From: Nonomuraea rhodomycinica
Lineage (GTDB): Bacteria; Actinomycetota; Actinomycetes; Streptosporangiales; Streptosporangiaceae
Assembly: GCF_013363995.1 (NCBI RefSeq)
Contig: NZ_JABWGO010000001.1
Coordinates: 2,353,853-2,417,852, forward strand
Reading direction: 5' to 3'
DNA: 64,000 nt
The position numbers and the translations under genes are program-made. Under the pieces are notes generated by a model, which was not told the origin of the DNA, searched no databases, and was given only the letters and a program-made list of their open reading frames with translations. Of the stretch, positions 15,453-23,662 are shown piece by piece. The first letter of the stretch is position 1, and each line of letters begins with the position of its first letter.

Positions 15453-17587
15453 GCGGGTCGGTCGGTGGCGGTGGAGGTCGGGGCCGGGCTCTCCGTGGCC
15501 GGGGGTTCGGAGGGTTCCGTGGGGTCGGGGTCGCTCTGCGCCAGGACGCCGACCGTGAGCACCACGCCCGTGCCGGGCTTCGCGCAGGTGCCGGCCGCGA
15601 CGCTCTGCGCGAGGACCGTGCCGGCGCGCGCCTCGTCGGTCACCAGCCGCGTGTCCTGCGTCACCGTGAACCCGGCGGTACGCAGCGTGCCGCTCGCGCC
15701 CTCCCCCGTACGGCCGAGCACGCCCGGCATCTTCGTCCCGTGCTTGGACACCACGAGCGCCACCTTGCCGCCGCCGGCCACCCGCGTGCCCGCCTGCGGA
15801 CTGGACGACAGGACCTGACCGTCCGGGCGGGCGGAGCAGGACGTGGTGACCGCGCCAGGCGCGAGCCCGGCGCCGGTCAGGGCGCTCTCGGCGGCGCCGC
15901 GGCGCAGGCCGGTGACGGCGGGCACGACCAGCCCGGCCGAGACCCGCAGCGCGACCGATGTCCCCTTGGGCACGGCCGCCCCGGCCTGGGGCTGCGTGCC
16001 GAGCACCTGGCCGACCTCGCGCGGGGAGTCCACCTGGGTCACCGCGCCGGGCACCAGACCGGCGCGCTGGAGCGCCTTGACCGCCGCCCCGCGGTCGAGA
16101 CCGGTCAGCGACGGGACCTGGATGCCCGCGGGGACCCGGGCCGGAGGGTCGGCGGCCGGCGCCGTGGCGGGGTCGCCGGCGGGCTGCCGCGCCCCGGTGC
16201 TGTGCCGTTCCCGGTGGGGGGTGGCGTGTCCCGTGTCGGGCATCGTGCCGGCGCGGGCGGTGGTGATGACGGTGGGACGGGCCGCGACCGGGTCCGGGCC
16301 GGCGTGCCGGAACGCCGGCACCACGACCGTGACCAGCACCGCGGCGCTCACCAGGAGGGCGGCGGAGACGGCGAGGCCGGCCCGGTTGAACGCCTGCCCG
16401 ACGCGCCGGGTCTGCTCGGTGTCACCCGGTACGGGGCCGGTGCCGAGAGGGGAGCCGTACGTCGCGGGAGGGACGGCGCCGCTCGGCCACGGGCCGCCCT
16501 CGGGGGGACGCCCGGCGCGGAAGGAGGCGCCCCCGGGCAGGACCTGGTCGTGCGGGGCGCCGGTCGCCTCGGGCAGGACGTAGCCGTACGGGGCGCCGGT
16601 CGCCTCGGGCTGCGCGAGCGGGGAGGGCCCCGCCAGCGCGTACGCCACGTGGGACGACGGCAACGCCGCGCCCTCCTCGCCCGGGACGGCCGGGTCCGGC
16701 GCCGGCGGGGTGCGCAGGATGTGGGGCGGAGGCGAGCGCAGCACCTCCGCCGGCACGCCCTCCGCGTCGCCCAGCAGCTCCAGCAGCAGCTCCCGGCTGC
16801 TCGGCCGGTTGCGGGCGTCCTTGTCCAGGCACGCCGCCACGATCTCCCGCAGCCGTCCGTCCAGCCGGCCCAGCTCGGGCGGCGCGGTGAGGATGCGGTG
16901 CAGCACCGGCGCCACGGAGTCCTGGCCGAACGGCGCGACCGCGTTGGCCGCGAAGCACATCGTGGCGCCCCAGGAGAACACGTCCGCGGCCCCGGTGACC
17001 GCCGAGGCGGTGATCTGCTCGGGCGCCATGTACGCGGGGGTGCCCACTCCCCTGCCGCTGACCGTGGCGGCCGCGTCGAGCGCCCTGGCCAGGCCGAAGT
17101 CGATGACGCGCGGCCCGTCCACGCCGAGCAGCACGTTCTGCGGCTTGAAGTCGCGGTGGACGATGCCGGCCCGGTGGATCGCCGCGAGCGCCGTCGCGGT
17201 GCTGACCGCGAGGCGTTCCAGCGCGGCGCCGCCGCGCGGCCCGGTGAGCACGACGTGCCGTTGCAGCGACGGCCCGTCGACGTACTCGCTCACGATGTAC
17301 GGCCGGCCCTCGTCGAACCCGGCCTCGATCACCTGCGCGGTGCAGAACCTGGCCACGTGCTTGGCCAGCTCCACCTCCCGCAGGAACGCCGCCCGCTCGT
17401 CCCCGACGGGTCCGTGCAGCAGCTTGACCGCGTAGGTCTCCTCGCCCCTCGAACCGAGGAACACCACGCCCTGTCCGCCCTCGCCCAGGCGCCCGGTGAG
17501 CTCGTACGTGCCGAGCCGCCGCGGGTCCCCCGTCCTGAGCGGCTGCGCCGTTGGCACGGGGCGCCTCCCCTCGCCGCCACCCCACAT
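15449..17587 (-). CDS. PknB-type Ser/Thr protein kinase with three PASTA domains
   Basis: The protein is about 712 aa. Its kinase domain (about 27-285) is complete: GEGGQG loop, AVK lysine (about 55), catalytic HRDFKPQN, metal-binding DFG and APE-like MAPEQ. A Pro/Gly-rich juxtamembrane linker leads to one helix (about 404-427, LAVSAALLVSAAVLVTVVV). Three extracellular PASTA repeats follow (about 490-552, 555-615, 619-682), then a Pro/Thr tail. PASTA domains bind muropeptides or lipid II, so this is a membrane sensor of cell-wall state. It lies away from the division/cell-shape cluster that hosts classical pknB, so it is an accessory paralogue. ATG 17587 has GGAAGG just upstream; GTG 17590 is an alternative. 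Confidence 0.9.
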   Translation of the reverse strand: MWGGGEGRRPVPTAQPLRTGDPRRLGTYELTGRLGEGGQGVVFLGSRGEETYAVKLLHGPVGDERAAFLREVELAKHVARFCTAQVIEAGFDEGRPYIVSEYVDGPSLQRHVVLTGPRGGAALERLAVSTATALAAIHRAGIVHRDFKPQNVLLGVDGPRVIDFGLARALDAAATVSGRGVGTPAYMAPEQITASAVTGAADVFSWGATMCFAANAVAPFGQDSVAPVLHRILTAPPELGRLDGRLREIVAACLDKDARNRPSSRELLLELLGDAEGVPAEVLRSPPPHILRTPPAPDPAVPGEEGAALPSSHVAYALAGPSPLAQPEATGAPYGYVLPEATGAPHDQVLPGGASFRAGRPPEGGPWPSGAVPPATYGSPLGTGPVPGDTEQTRRVGQAFNRAGLAVSAALLVSAAVLVTVVVPAFRHAGPDPVAARPTVITTARAGTMPDTGHATPHRERHSTGARQPAGDPATAPAADPPARVPAGIQVPSLTGLDRGAAVKALQRAGLVPGAVTQVDSPREVGQVLGTQPQAGAAVPKGTSVALRVSAGLVVPAVTGLRRGAAESALTGAGLAPGAVTTSCSARPDGQVLSSSPQAGTRVAGGGKVALVVSKHGTKMPGVLGRTGEGASGTLRTAGFTVTQDTRLVTDEARAGTVLAQSVAAGTCAKPGTGVVLTVGVLAQSDPDPTEPSEPPATESPAPTSTATDRPA

Positions 17588-17752
17588 CACCTTCCACTGA
17601 AGGCAAACGACGCCGGACAGTCAACGGTCCCGCCCGCATCGCCACCGGACCGTGACACTCAAGGTCAGAAAACCGCCGGACATTTCGCGAAGTGGTGACA
17701 TCCTTGGCACCCCGGGGCGGCACGATGCTCCCCGCCGGGGTAAGCCCGGCTG

Positions 17753-18586
17753 TCAGACGGGCCGCTGGATGAGCTTCGCGTACTCGTCCAGGACGGGCAG
17801 CACCACGTCGGCCGGTCCGCTCGGCAGGCTCGCCACCGTCTCCTCGATCCCGAGCTCCGCGTAGTAGGCGAGCTTCTCGCGGGTCGGCAGCGTGCCGAAC
17901 GGGATCACCCGGGCCATCGGCCGCCCGGCCTTCTCGCACGCCTCACGCAGCGCCGGCAGGGCCGCCTTGATCCCCTTGCCGCCGATGGGCATCCACCCGT
18001 CGGCGTACTCGGCGACGTGGGCGAACATCTTCGGCCCCGCCGCGCCGCCGATGTGGACGGGCGGCCCGGAGACCGGTTTGGGCCAGGACCAGGAGGGCGC
18101 GAAACGCGCGAACCGGCCGTCGTAGGAGGCCACCTCGTCACGCCAGAGCGCCCGCATGGCCAGCACGTGCTCGCGCGCCATCTCGCGCCGTGCCCCGTAC
18201 GGGACGCCGTGGTCGGCCATCTCCTCGACGTTCCAGCCGAAGCCGACGCCGAGCACGACCCGCCCGCCCGACAGGTGGTCGAGGGTGGCGACGGCCTTGG
18301 CGGTGACGACCGGGTCGCGCTGGGCGGCGAGCAGGATGCCGGTGCCGACGCGCAGCCGCTCGGTGACGGCGGCGGCGTACGACAGCGCGACCAGCGGGTC
18401 GAGGGTGCGCCGGTACGGCTCCGGCAGCTCGGCCTCGCCGTTGGGCGGCGGCGTGCGGCGGGAGACCGGGATGTGGGTGTGCTCGGGCAGGTAGAGGGAG
18501 GCGAAGCCGCGCTCCTCCGCCGCCCGGGCGAGCTCGTGGACCGGCATGGCCCGGTCGGTGGCGAACATCGTGACCCCGAGCAGCAT
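17753..18586 (-). CDS. LLM-class F420-dependent oxidoreductase
   Basis: The 277-aa protein has a luciferase-like TIM barrel: MLLGVTMFATDRAMPVHELARAAEE, FASLYLPEHTHIP, VGTGILLAAQRDPVVTAK, LDHLSGGRVVLGVGFGWN and HIGGAAGPKMF. These are the cofactor-binding segments of F420-dependent LLM enzymes. The substrate is unknown. A strong AGGGAGGG site precedes ATG 18586. It is divergent from two more LLM genes, with a TetR-like operator in the 94-bp gap, so the three may serve one oxidation pathway. Confidence 0.85.
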   Translation of the reverse strand: MLLGVTMFATDRAMPVHELARAAEERGFASLYLPEHTHIPVSRRTPPPNGEAELPEPYRRTLDPLVALSYAAAVTERLRVGTGILLAAQRDPVVTAKAVATLDHLSGGRVVLGVGFGWNVEEMADHGVPYGARREMAREHVLAMRALWRDEVASYDGRFARFAPSWSWPKPVSGPPVHIGGAAGPKMFAHVAEYADGWMPIGGKGIKAALPALREACEKAGRPMARVIPFGTLPTREKLAYYAELGIEETVASLPSGPADVVLPVLDEYAKLIQRPV

Positions 18587-18605
18587 GCGCCCTCCCTGAC
18601 ATCAA

Positions 18606-18621
18606 CCAAGCGATTGCTCGG
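18606..18621. promoter_or_regulatory. Candidate TetR operator between divergent LLM genes
   Basis: CCAAGCGATTGCTCGG has 6-bp arms matching at five of six positions around GATT. It resembles sites bound by TetR regulators of lipid/CoA catabolism genes (CCAAGCNNNNGCTTGG). The TetR gene at 20849 is the closest candidate regulator. Inferred from symmetry and place only. Confidence 0.5.
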
Positions 18622-18680
18622 CTAAGATTTCTAGAGTAGCTTGCCGCTCAGAGAAGCGCCCCGTGGAAAGAGGTCTCCCG

Positions 18681-19928
18681 GTGAAGTTTTCCATCTTCCT
18701 GAATCCGCAGATTCCAGGCTCCGGATACGCGGCTGAGGAGAACGCCAAGGCCAAGCGCCCCATCGGGCGCGACACGGAGTCGTACCAGCGGCTGCTGCAC
18801 GAGGTGCGGGAGATCGCCGTCCACGCCGACCGGATCGGCTTCGACGCGCTGATGATGACCGAGCACCACTTCCACTCGGAGGGCATGGAGTTCTCGGTCA
18901 ACCCGCTCATGTTCCTCACCGACCTGGCGGCCCGGACCGAGCGGATCCTGCTCGCGCCGCTCGGCATGGTGCTGCCCGCCTGGGACCCGATCAGGGCGGC
19001 CGAGGACGTGGCCCTGCTCGACCAGTTCTGCAAGGGCCGGCTGCGGCTGGGCGTGGCGCGCGGCTACCAGAACCGGTGGATGAACGTGCTCGGGCAGCGC
19101 TGGCACGCGGCGGCGGCGCGCTCCGACGGCTCGGCCTCCGACACGCGCAACTTCGACGTCTTCGGCGAGGTGCTGAAGATCATGAAGATGGCGTGGACGC
19201 AGGAGACCCTCCGCTACAAGTCGGACGTGCTGGAGTACGAGGTGCCCTACCCGTACGAGGGGATCGAGGGCTGGCCCGCCCAGGACTGGACCCGGACCTT
19301 CGGCGCGCCCGGCGAGCTCGACGACGAGGGCAGGGTGCGGGCCGTCTCGGTCTGCCCGCGTCCGTACCAGAACCCCTACCCGGAGCTGTGGCAGCCGTTC
19401 ACCATCTCCGACCGCTCGGTCATCAGGGCGGCGCAGGAGGACATCCTGCCGTGGATGTTCACCCCCAACCCCGACGACCACGCCGCCAAGGCCAAGCTCT
19501 ACCAGGAGGAGTCGGCCCGGCAGGGCCGCGAGTACAAGCTCGGCGAGCACACCGGCATCCTCAAGATCGTGGGCATCGCCGACACGACCGAGGAGGCCAT
19601 CAACACCTTCGGCCGCAGCATCCCCAAGGACTTCGCCGCCTTCTTCGGCCCGTTCGGCTACCTGGAGGTGCTGCGCAAGAAGGAGGACGAGAAGCACAAG
19701 CCCATCTCGCCGGAGAAGGGCGACGCCAAGCGGATGAACGACGTCGAGATGGCGCTGTTCGGCACCCCGGACGACGTCAAGCGCGGCATCCAGCGGATGC
19801 TGGACCGGATGCCGGACCTGGAGTGGTTCGGCCTGTACATGCAGGGCCAGCAGGGCGTGCTGCCGCTCGACACGGTCAAGCGCAACCTGGAGCTGTTCGC
19901 CACCAAGGTCATCCCGGAGTTCCAGTGA
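18681..19928 (+). CDS. LLM-class flavin-dependent oxidoreductase (bacterial luciferase-like)
   Basis: The protein (about 415 aa) starts VKFSIFLNPQIPG. It has FDALMMTEHHFHSEGMEFSV, ILLAPLGMVLPAWDPIRAAE and LLDQFCKGRLRLGVARGYQ, typical of flavin-dependent luciferase-like monooxygenases of the larger LuxA-type group. GTG 18681 is favoured over GTG 18663 because GAGG lies eight bases upstream. The stop overlaps the next start by four bases (GTGA), so translation is coupled. Chemistry is probably oxidation of a small hydrophobic compound, but the substrate is not evident. Confidence 0.8.
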   Translation: MKFSIFLNPQIPGSGYAAEENAKAKRPIGRDTESYQRLLHEVREIAVHADRIGFDALMMTEHHFHSEGMEFSVNPLMFLTDLAARTERILLAPLGMVLPAWDPIRAAEDVALLDQFCKGRLRLGVARGYQNRWMNVLGQRWHAAAARSDGSASDTRNFDVFGEVLKIMKMAWTQETLRYKSDVLEYEVPYPYEGIEGWPAQDWTRTFGAPGELDDEGRVRAVSVCPRPYQNPYPELWQPFTISDRSVIRAAQEDILPWMFTPNPDDHAAKAKLYQEESARQGREYKLGEHTGILKIVGIADTTEEAINTFGRSIPKDFAAFFGPFGYLEVLRKKEDEKHKPISPEKGDAKRMNDVEMALFGTPDDVKRGIQRMLDRMPDLEWFGLYMQGQQGVLPLDTVKRNLELFATKVIPEFQ

Positions 19929-20797
19929 GGTTCTGGCTGGGGGCCTCGTTCTCGGACACCGGCCAGTACCTGGAGCTGGCGCGGGCGGCCGAGCGGTGCG
20001 GGTTCGACACGCTGACGCTGTCGGACCACCTGTTCTACGCCGACTTCGCCTCGCCGTACCCCTACTCACGCTCGGGCCGGCCGCGCTGGGACGCGGACAC
20101 GCACTGGCCGGACGTGTGGGTGACGATCGGCGCGATGGCCGCCGTGACCAGCACGCTGCGCTTCGCGCCGAACGTCTACATCGCCCCGGCCCGCGACCTG
20201 TTCACCGTGGCCAAGCAGGTCTCGACGGCGGCGGTGCTGTCCGGCGGCCGGGTGAGCTTCGGGGTGGGCGTCGGCTGGTGCAAGGAGGAGTTCCTGGCCA
20301 CGGGGCAGGACTTCCACACGCGGGGCCGCCGGCTCGACGCGATGATCCCGGTGCTGCGCGAGCTGTGGACCGGCCGGGCCGTGACGGTGGACGGCCTGCC
20401 CGAGCTGTCGATCGCGCCCGTGCCGGACCGGCCGGTCCCGGTGATCGTCGGCGGGGACAGCGAGGCCGCGCTGCGCCGCGCCGCCCGGCTCGGCGACGGC
20501 TGGATCGGCAACCGCGTCTACACCGAGGAGCAGTTCGAGAGCGTCCTGGCTGATCTGCGGGCGTCGCTGCGCGAGCACGGGCGCGACGACGACGGCTTCG
20601 AGATCGTCGCGCCGCTGGCCGTCGCGCCGGACGCCGCGACCTACCGCCGCTTCGCCGCCAAGGGCGTCACGGGGACGATGGCGGCGCCGTGGTGGCTCGC
20701 CACGCCCGAGGAGAAGGCCCGGCACGGCGAGGGCACCCTGGAACTCAAGATCGCCACGATGGAGCGCTTCGCCGAGGAGGTCATCGCCAAGCTGTAG
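19925..20797 (+). CDS. LLM-class F420-dependent oxidoreductase, second of the pair
   Basis: This 290-aa protein starts at GTG 19925 inside the previous stop (RFWLGASFSDTGQYLELARA). Family motifs are FDTLTLSDHLFYADF, FAPNVYIAPARDLFTVAKQ, LSGGRVSFGVGVGWCKEEF and PVIVGGDSEAALRRAARLGDGW. This shape matches F420-dependent LLM enzymes of the Rv2161c/Rv3093c type. Tight coupling to the upstream flavin-dependent gene suggests consecutive or paired steps in one pathway. Confidence 0.85.
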   Translation: MRFWLGASFSDTGQYLELARAAERCGFDTLTLSDHLFYADFASPYPYSRSGRPRWDADTHWPDVWVTIGAMAAVTSTLRFAPNVYIAPARDLFTVAKQVSTAAVLSGGRVSFGVGVGWCKEEFLATGQDFHTRGRRLDAMIPVLRELWTGRAVTVDGLPELSIAPVPDRPVPVIVGGDSEAALRRAARLGDGWIGNRVYTEEQFESVLADLRASLREHGRDDDGFEIVAPLAVAPDAATYRRFAAKGVTGTMAAPWWLATPEEKARHGEGTLELKIATMERFAEEVIAKL

Positions 20798-20848
20798 CCC
20801 GGCATCCGTGAGCACCGGCGGGGCGCGCCGGGCCGTCACGGCCCGGCG

Positions 20849-21382
20849 TCACAGGCCGAGTTCGGCCGTCGCCGAGTCCACCGAGGCGGGCGGCTCGTCG
20901 AGCGCGCCGACGCGCACCAGAGCGGCCAGCCCGAGGTACTTGCCGTACGCCGACACCGCCAGCCCGCGCGCCTCCTCGGCCGGGCGGCCCGCCTGCCGCA
21001 GGATCTCCTCCATGTACGCCAGGCGGCGGCTGCTCACCCGCCGCGCCACCTCCCCCACCAGCGGGTCGTCGGCCTCGCTGATCAGCCGGAAGGAGACGGC
21101 CGCGTCGCGGGGGTCGCCGAAGGCCCGCTCCAGCAGGGCCCGCATCCGCTCAGCGGGCTCGGGGATCCGCTCCAGCCCGGAGATGACCCGCTCGGTGTCG
21201 GCCTCCCAGCGCCTCAGTGCGGCCTCGACCAGGGCGCGGCGGTTGGCGAAGTGCCAGTAGAAGCTGCCCTTCGACACGCCGAGCCGCTGCGCGACCGGCT
21301 CGACCGCCACGGCGGACAGCCCGCCCTCCGCGAGCGCCGCCAGCGCCGCCGCCGCCCAGTCGTCCGCGGTCAACCGCGTCAT
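20849..21382 (-). CDS. TetR-family regulator next to the LLM genes
   Basis: The 177-aa protein starts MTRLTADDWAAAALAALAEGG and has the HTH EPVAQRLGVSKGSFYWHFAN. The C-terminal half is a short helical ligand domain. ATG 21382 has GGAGCGGGG upstream. It is convergent with the LLM operon, and possible targets are that operon (site at 18606) and its own promoter (palindrome at 21427). The ligand is unknown. Confidence 0.85.
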   Translation of the reverse strand: MTRLTADDWAAAALAALAEGGLSAVAVEPVAQRLGVSKGSFYWHFANRRALVEAALRRWEADTERVISGLERIPEPAERMRALLERAFGDPRDAAVSFRLISEADDPLVGEVARRVSSRRLAYMEEILRQAGRPAEEARGLAVSAYGKYLGLAALVRVGALDEPPASVDSATAELGL

Positions 21383-21426
21383 CCCCGCTCCTCTCCCCGG
21401 TCCCGGCGCCCGCGAGGGGCGCTTCC

Positions 21427-21440
21427 GTACGGTCGCGTAC
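21427..21440. promoter_or_regulatory. Palindrome upstream of the TetR gene at 20849
   Basis: GTACGGTCGCGTAC has 5-bp arms around GTCG, and a second palindrome CCGTACGG lies at 21459-21466. Both sit in the divergent gap between the TetR and HipA-like genes and may be autoregulatory sites. The core resembles, but does not equal, the operator at 3852. Confidence 0.5.
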
Positions 21441-21585
21441 AGTCCCCGCCACACGCAACCGTACGGAGGTATCGACGCCTCGCCCGAACGCGTCCGGGTA
21501 CGCAAAAGGCCGCCCGGTCCCGGCGTGACGATCGGCGGGGGACGCGGAGATCGGTACGGCGCCCCTGGTCCGATACCCTCGTGGC

Positions 21586-22395
21586 GTGCTGGAATCCATC
21601 GCGGCCACGCGTTACGTGACGCCGCTGCGGGAGGGCGGATCGCTGCCGGGGGTCGTCGAGGCCGACGACCTGGGCACGTACGTGGTGAAGTTCCGCGAGG
21701 CCGGCCAGGGCCGGCGGGTCCTCGTCGCCGAGATCATCTGCGCGGAGCTGGCCCGGCGGCTCGGCCTGCGCACGCCCGACCTCAAGCTCATCGACCTCGA
21801 CCCGCAGCTCGGCGTCCGCGAGCCGGACGAGGAGGTCCAGGACCTGCTCAAGGCCAGCTCCGGCCGCAACCTCGCGATCGACTTCCTGCCCGGGGCGCTC
21901 GGCTTCGACCCGCTCGCCTGGACGCCCGACCCCGCGTTCGCCTCCAGGGTCGTCTGGTTCGACGGGCTGATCCACAACATCGACCGGAGCTGGCGCAACC
22001 CCAACCTGCTGCTCTGGCACGGCGACATCTGGCTGATCGACCACGGCGCGGCGCTGTGGTTCCACCACAACTGGCGCACCGCCGACCCGCAGCGCCCGTT
22101 CGACGCGGGAGACCACGTGCTGGCCCCGTTCGCCACCGCCGTCGAGGCGGCCGGCGCCGAGCTGGCCGCGCGCATCACGCCCGACCTGCTGCGCACGGTC
22201 ACGGCGCTGGTGCCCGACGAGTGGCTCGACGGCGAGCCGGGCTTCGCCTCCGCGCAGGACGTCCGCGACGCCTACGTCGAGCACCTGCTGAGCCGCGCGC
22301 ACGGACCCCGCGCCTGGCTCACCCACGAGCCGCCGCCCGCGCGCCGGCCCGGTCCGGGGTCGGTCGGCGAGTTCTGGCGGGGAGGCGGCCGATGA
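21586..22395 (+). CDS. HipA-like kinase-fold protein
   Basis: The 269-aa protein starts at GTG 21586, six bases after a TACCCT -10 box, so the mRNA is probably leaderless. It has TYVVKFREAGQGRRVLVAEI (nucleotide-binding Lys region), RLGLRTPDLKLIDLD, VWFDGLIHNIDRSWRNPNLL (catalytic Asp-Asn loop) and GDIWLIDHGAALWF (metal-binding Asp). These are the core blocks of HipA-like kinases, but without the HipA N-terminal subdomain or a HipB antitoxin. The gene overlaps a DUF3037 gene by four bases, a pairing common in actinomycetes. It may phosphorylate a protein or small molecule; no toxicity is implied by sequence alone. Confidence 0.8.
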   Translation: MLESIAATRYVTPLREGGSLPGVVEADDLGTYVVKFREAGQGRRVLVAEIICAELARRLGLRTPDLKLIDLDPQLGVREPDEEVQDLLKASSGRNLAIDFLPGALGFDPLAWTPDPAFASRVVWFDGLIHNIDRSWRNPNLLLWHGDIWLIDHGAALWFHHNWRTADPQRPFDAGDHVLAPFATAVEAAGAELAARITPDLLRTVTALVPDEWLDGEPGFASAQDVRDAYVEHLLSRAHGPRAWLTHEPPPARRPGPGSVGEFWRGGGR

Positions 22396-22787
22396 CCACC
22401 ACGGAGCCCCTGGTGAGGGACGTCTACGAGTACGCGGTGATCCGGGTCGTGCCCCGGGTCGAGCGCGGCGAGCTGATCAACGCGGGCGTGCTCCTGTACT
22501 GCCAGCCGCGCGGCTACCTGTGCGCGCGGGTCCACCTCGACGCCGTACGGCTGCGCGCCCTCGACCCCGACGCCGACCTCGACGCCGTCGGGCGGGCCCT
22601 CGGCGCGTACGAGCTGGCCTGCGGCGAGGAGGCGGGGCCGCTGACCGGCGAGTCGCTGGGCGGCAGGTTCCGCTGGCTCACGGCGCCGCGCAGCACGATC
22701 GTGCAGGCGGGCCCGGTGCACGCCGGGCTCACCGCCGACCCCGGCACCGAGCTGGCCCGCCTCTTCGACAAGCTGGTGAGGCTCTAG
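22392..22787 (+). CDS. DUF3037 protein, partner of the HipA-like kinase
   Basis: The 131-aa protein begins MTTTEPLVRDVYEYAVIRVV and includes PRVERGELINAGVLLYCQ, ARVHLDAVRLRALDPDAD and LFDKLVRL, characteristic of DUF3037. Its ATG lies inside the kinase stop (ATGA), giving strict translational coupling. The family has no defined role; its fixed place after HipA-like genes suggests a partner or substrate. The 3' end overlaps the convergent GNAT gene by four bases. Confidence 0.8.
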   Translation: MTTTEPLVRDVYEYAVIRVVPRVERGELINAGVLLYCQPRGYLCARVHLDAVRLRALDPDADLDAVGRALGAYELACGEEAGPLTGESLGGRFRWLTAPRSTIVQAGPVHAGLTADPGTELARLFDKLVRL

Positions 22788-23629
22788 AAGAGCACGGACA
22801 TGAACGTGTCCACCTCGTGGAAGCCGACCTTGCGGTAGACGGCCCGGGCCGGGGTGTTGAAGTCGTTGACGTACAGGCTGACGACCGGCGCGAAGCAGGC
22901 CAGCGCCGCCTCGACGACCGCGGCCATGCCGGAGACGGCGAAGCCCTGGCCGCGCAGCTCCGGATCCACCCACACGCCCTGCACCTGGCAGGCGAACGGC
23001 GTCACCGCGCCGATCTCGGCCTTGAACACCACGCGCCCGTCCTCGATGCGGGCGTACGAGCGGCCGATGCGGATCAGCTCCGAGACCCGGGTGCGGTAGA
23101 GGGCGCCGCCGTCGCCCAGGTTGGGCGACACCCCGACCTCCTCGGTGAACATCGCCACGCAGGCCGGCAGGAGGATGTCGAACTCCTCCGGCCGCACCCG
23201 GCGCACCAGCGGGTCCGGCGGCACGGGCGACTTCTGCGAGATGGCCATGACCGGCTGCGCCCACCGGATGGCCCGCGCCCGGCCCCAGTGCGGCTCCAGC
23301 CGCTCCCACAGCAGCGAGACGGCGTCGGCCGGGCCCACGATGGACGAGCAGCGCCGTCCCTGCTTGCGCGCGCGGTCGGCGAAAGCGTGCACGGCCTCCG
23401 GGCCGGCGTTGACCGGCACCAGGTTGGCGCCGGCATAGCACAGCGAGACGAGCCCGCCACGCGGCCCGAACCCCCACATCTGCCCGCCGAGCCGGGCCTG
23501 GTTGAGGCCGACGGTCCGCACGCGGGAGGAGACGAAGACGTTCGCGACCGGGTCGCTGTCGAGCAAGGCCAGAGCCTCGTCCCGGTCGCTGTCGTCGAGC
23601 ACGCGCGACGCCGATGTACGCAGCATCAC
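22784..23629 (-). CDS. GNAT acetyltransferase with DUF4081-type N-terminal domain
   Basis: The 281-aa protein has an N-terminal DUF4081-like region (DEALALLDSDPVANVFVSSR, LVSLCYAGANLVPVN) and a C-terminal GNAT domain. The latter has VQGVWVDPELRGQGFAVSG, which includes the Q/RxxGxG/A acetyl-CoA loop. This architecture is usual for the GNAT gene near ispG in actinomycetes. The acceptor substrate is unknown. Here a secreted hydrolase gene separates it from ispG. Confidence 0.85.
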   Translation of the reverse strand: MMLRTSASRVLDDSDRDEALALLDSDPVANVFVSSRVRTVGLNQARLGGQMWGFGPRGGLVSLCYAGANLVPVNAGPEAVHAFADRARKQGRRCSSIVGPADAVSLLWERLEPHWGRARAIRWAQPVMAISQKSPVPPDPLVRRVRPEEFDILLPACVAMFTEEVGVSPNLGDGGALYRTRVSELIRIGRSYARIEDGRVVFKAEIGAVTPFACQVQGVWVDPELRGQGFAVSGMAAVVEAALACFAPVVSLYVNDFNTPARAVYRKVGFHEVDTFMSVLF

Positions 23630-23662
23630 ATGGTCAGACTACGCGAAGGCCCACCGATTAGC

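Noticed and set aside
16100..16700. Separate gene in the Pro/Gly-rich middle of the kinase
   Set aside because: The region is the continuous juxtamembrane and PASTA linker of one reading frame; no stop or internal start with a ribosome site.
17753..20797. Biosynthetic gene cluster around the LLM oxidoreductases
   Set aside because: No core biosynthetic enzyme (PKS, NRPS, RiPP, terpene) is adjacent.
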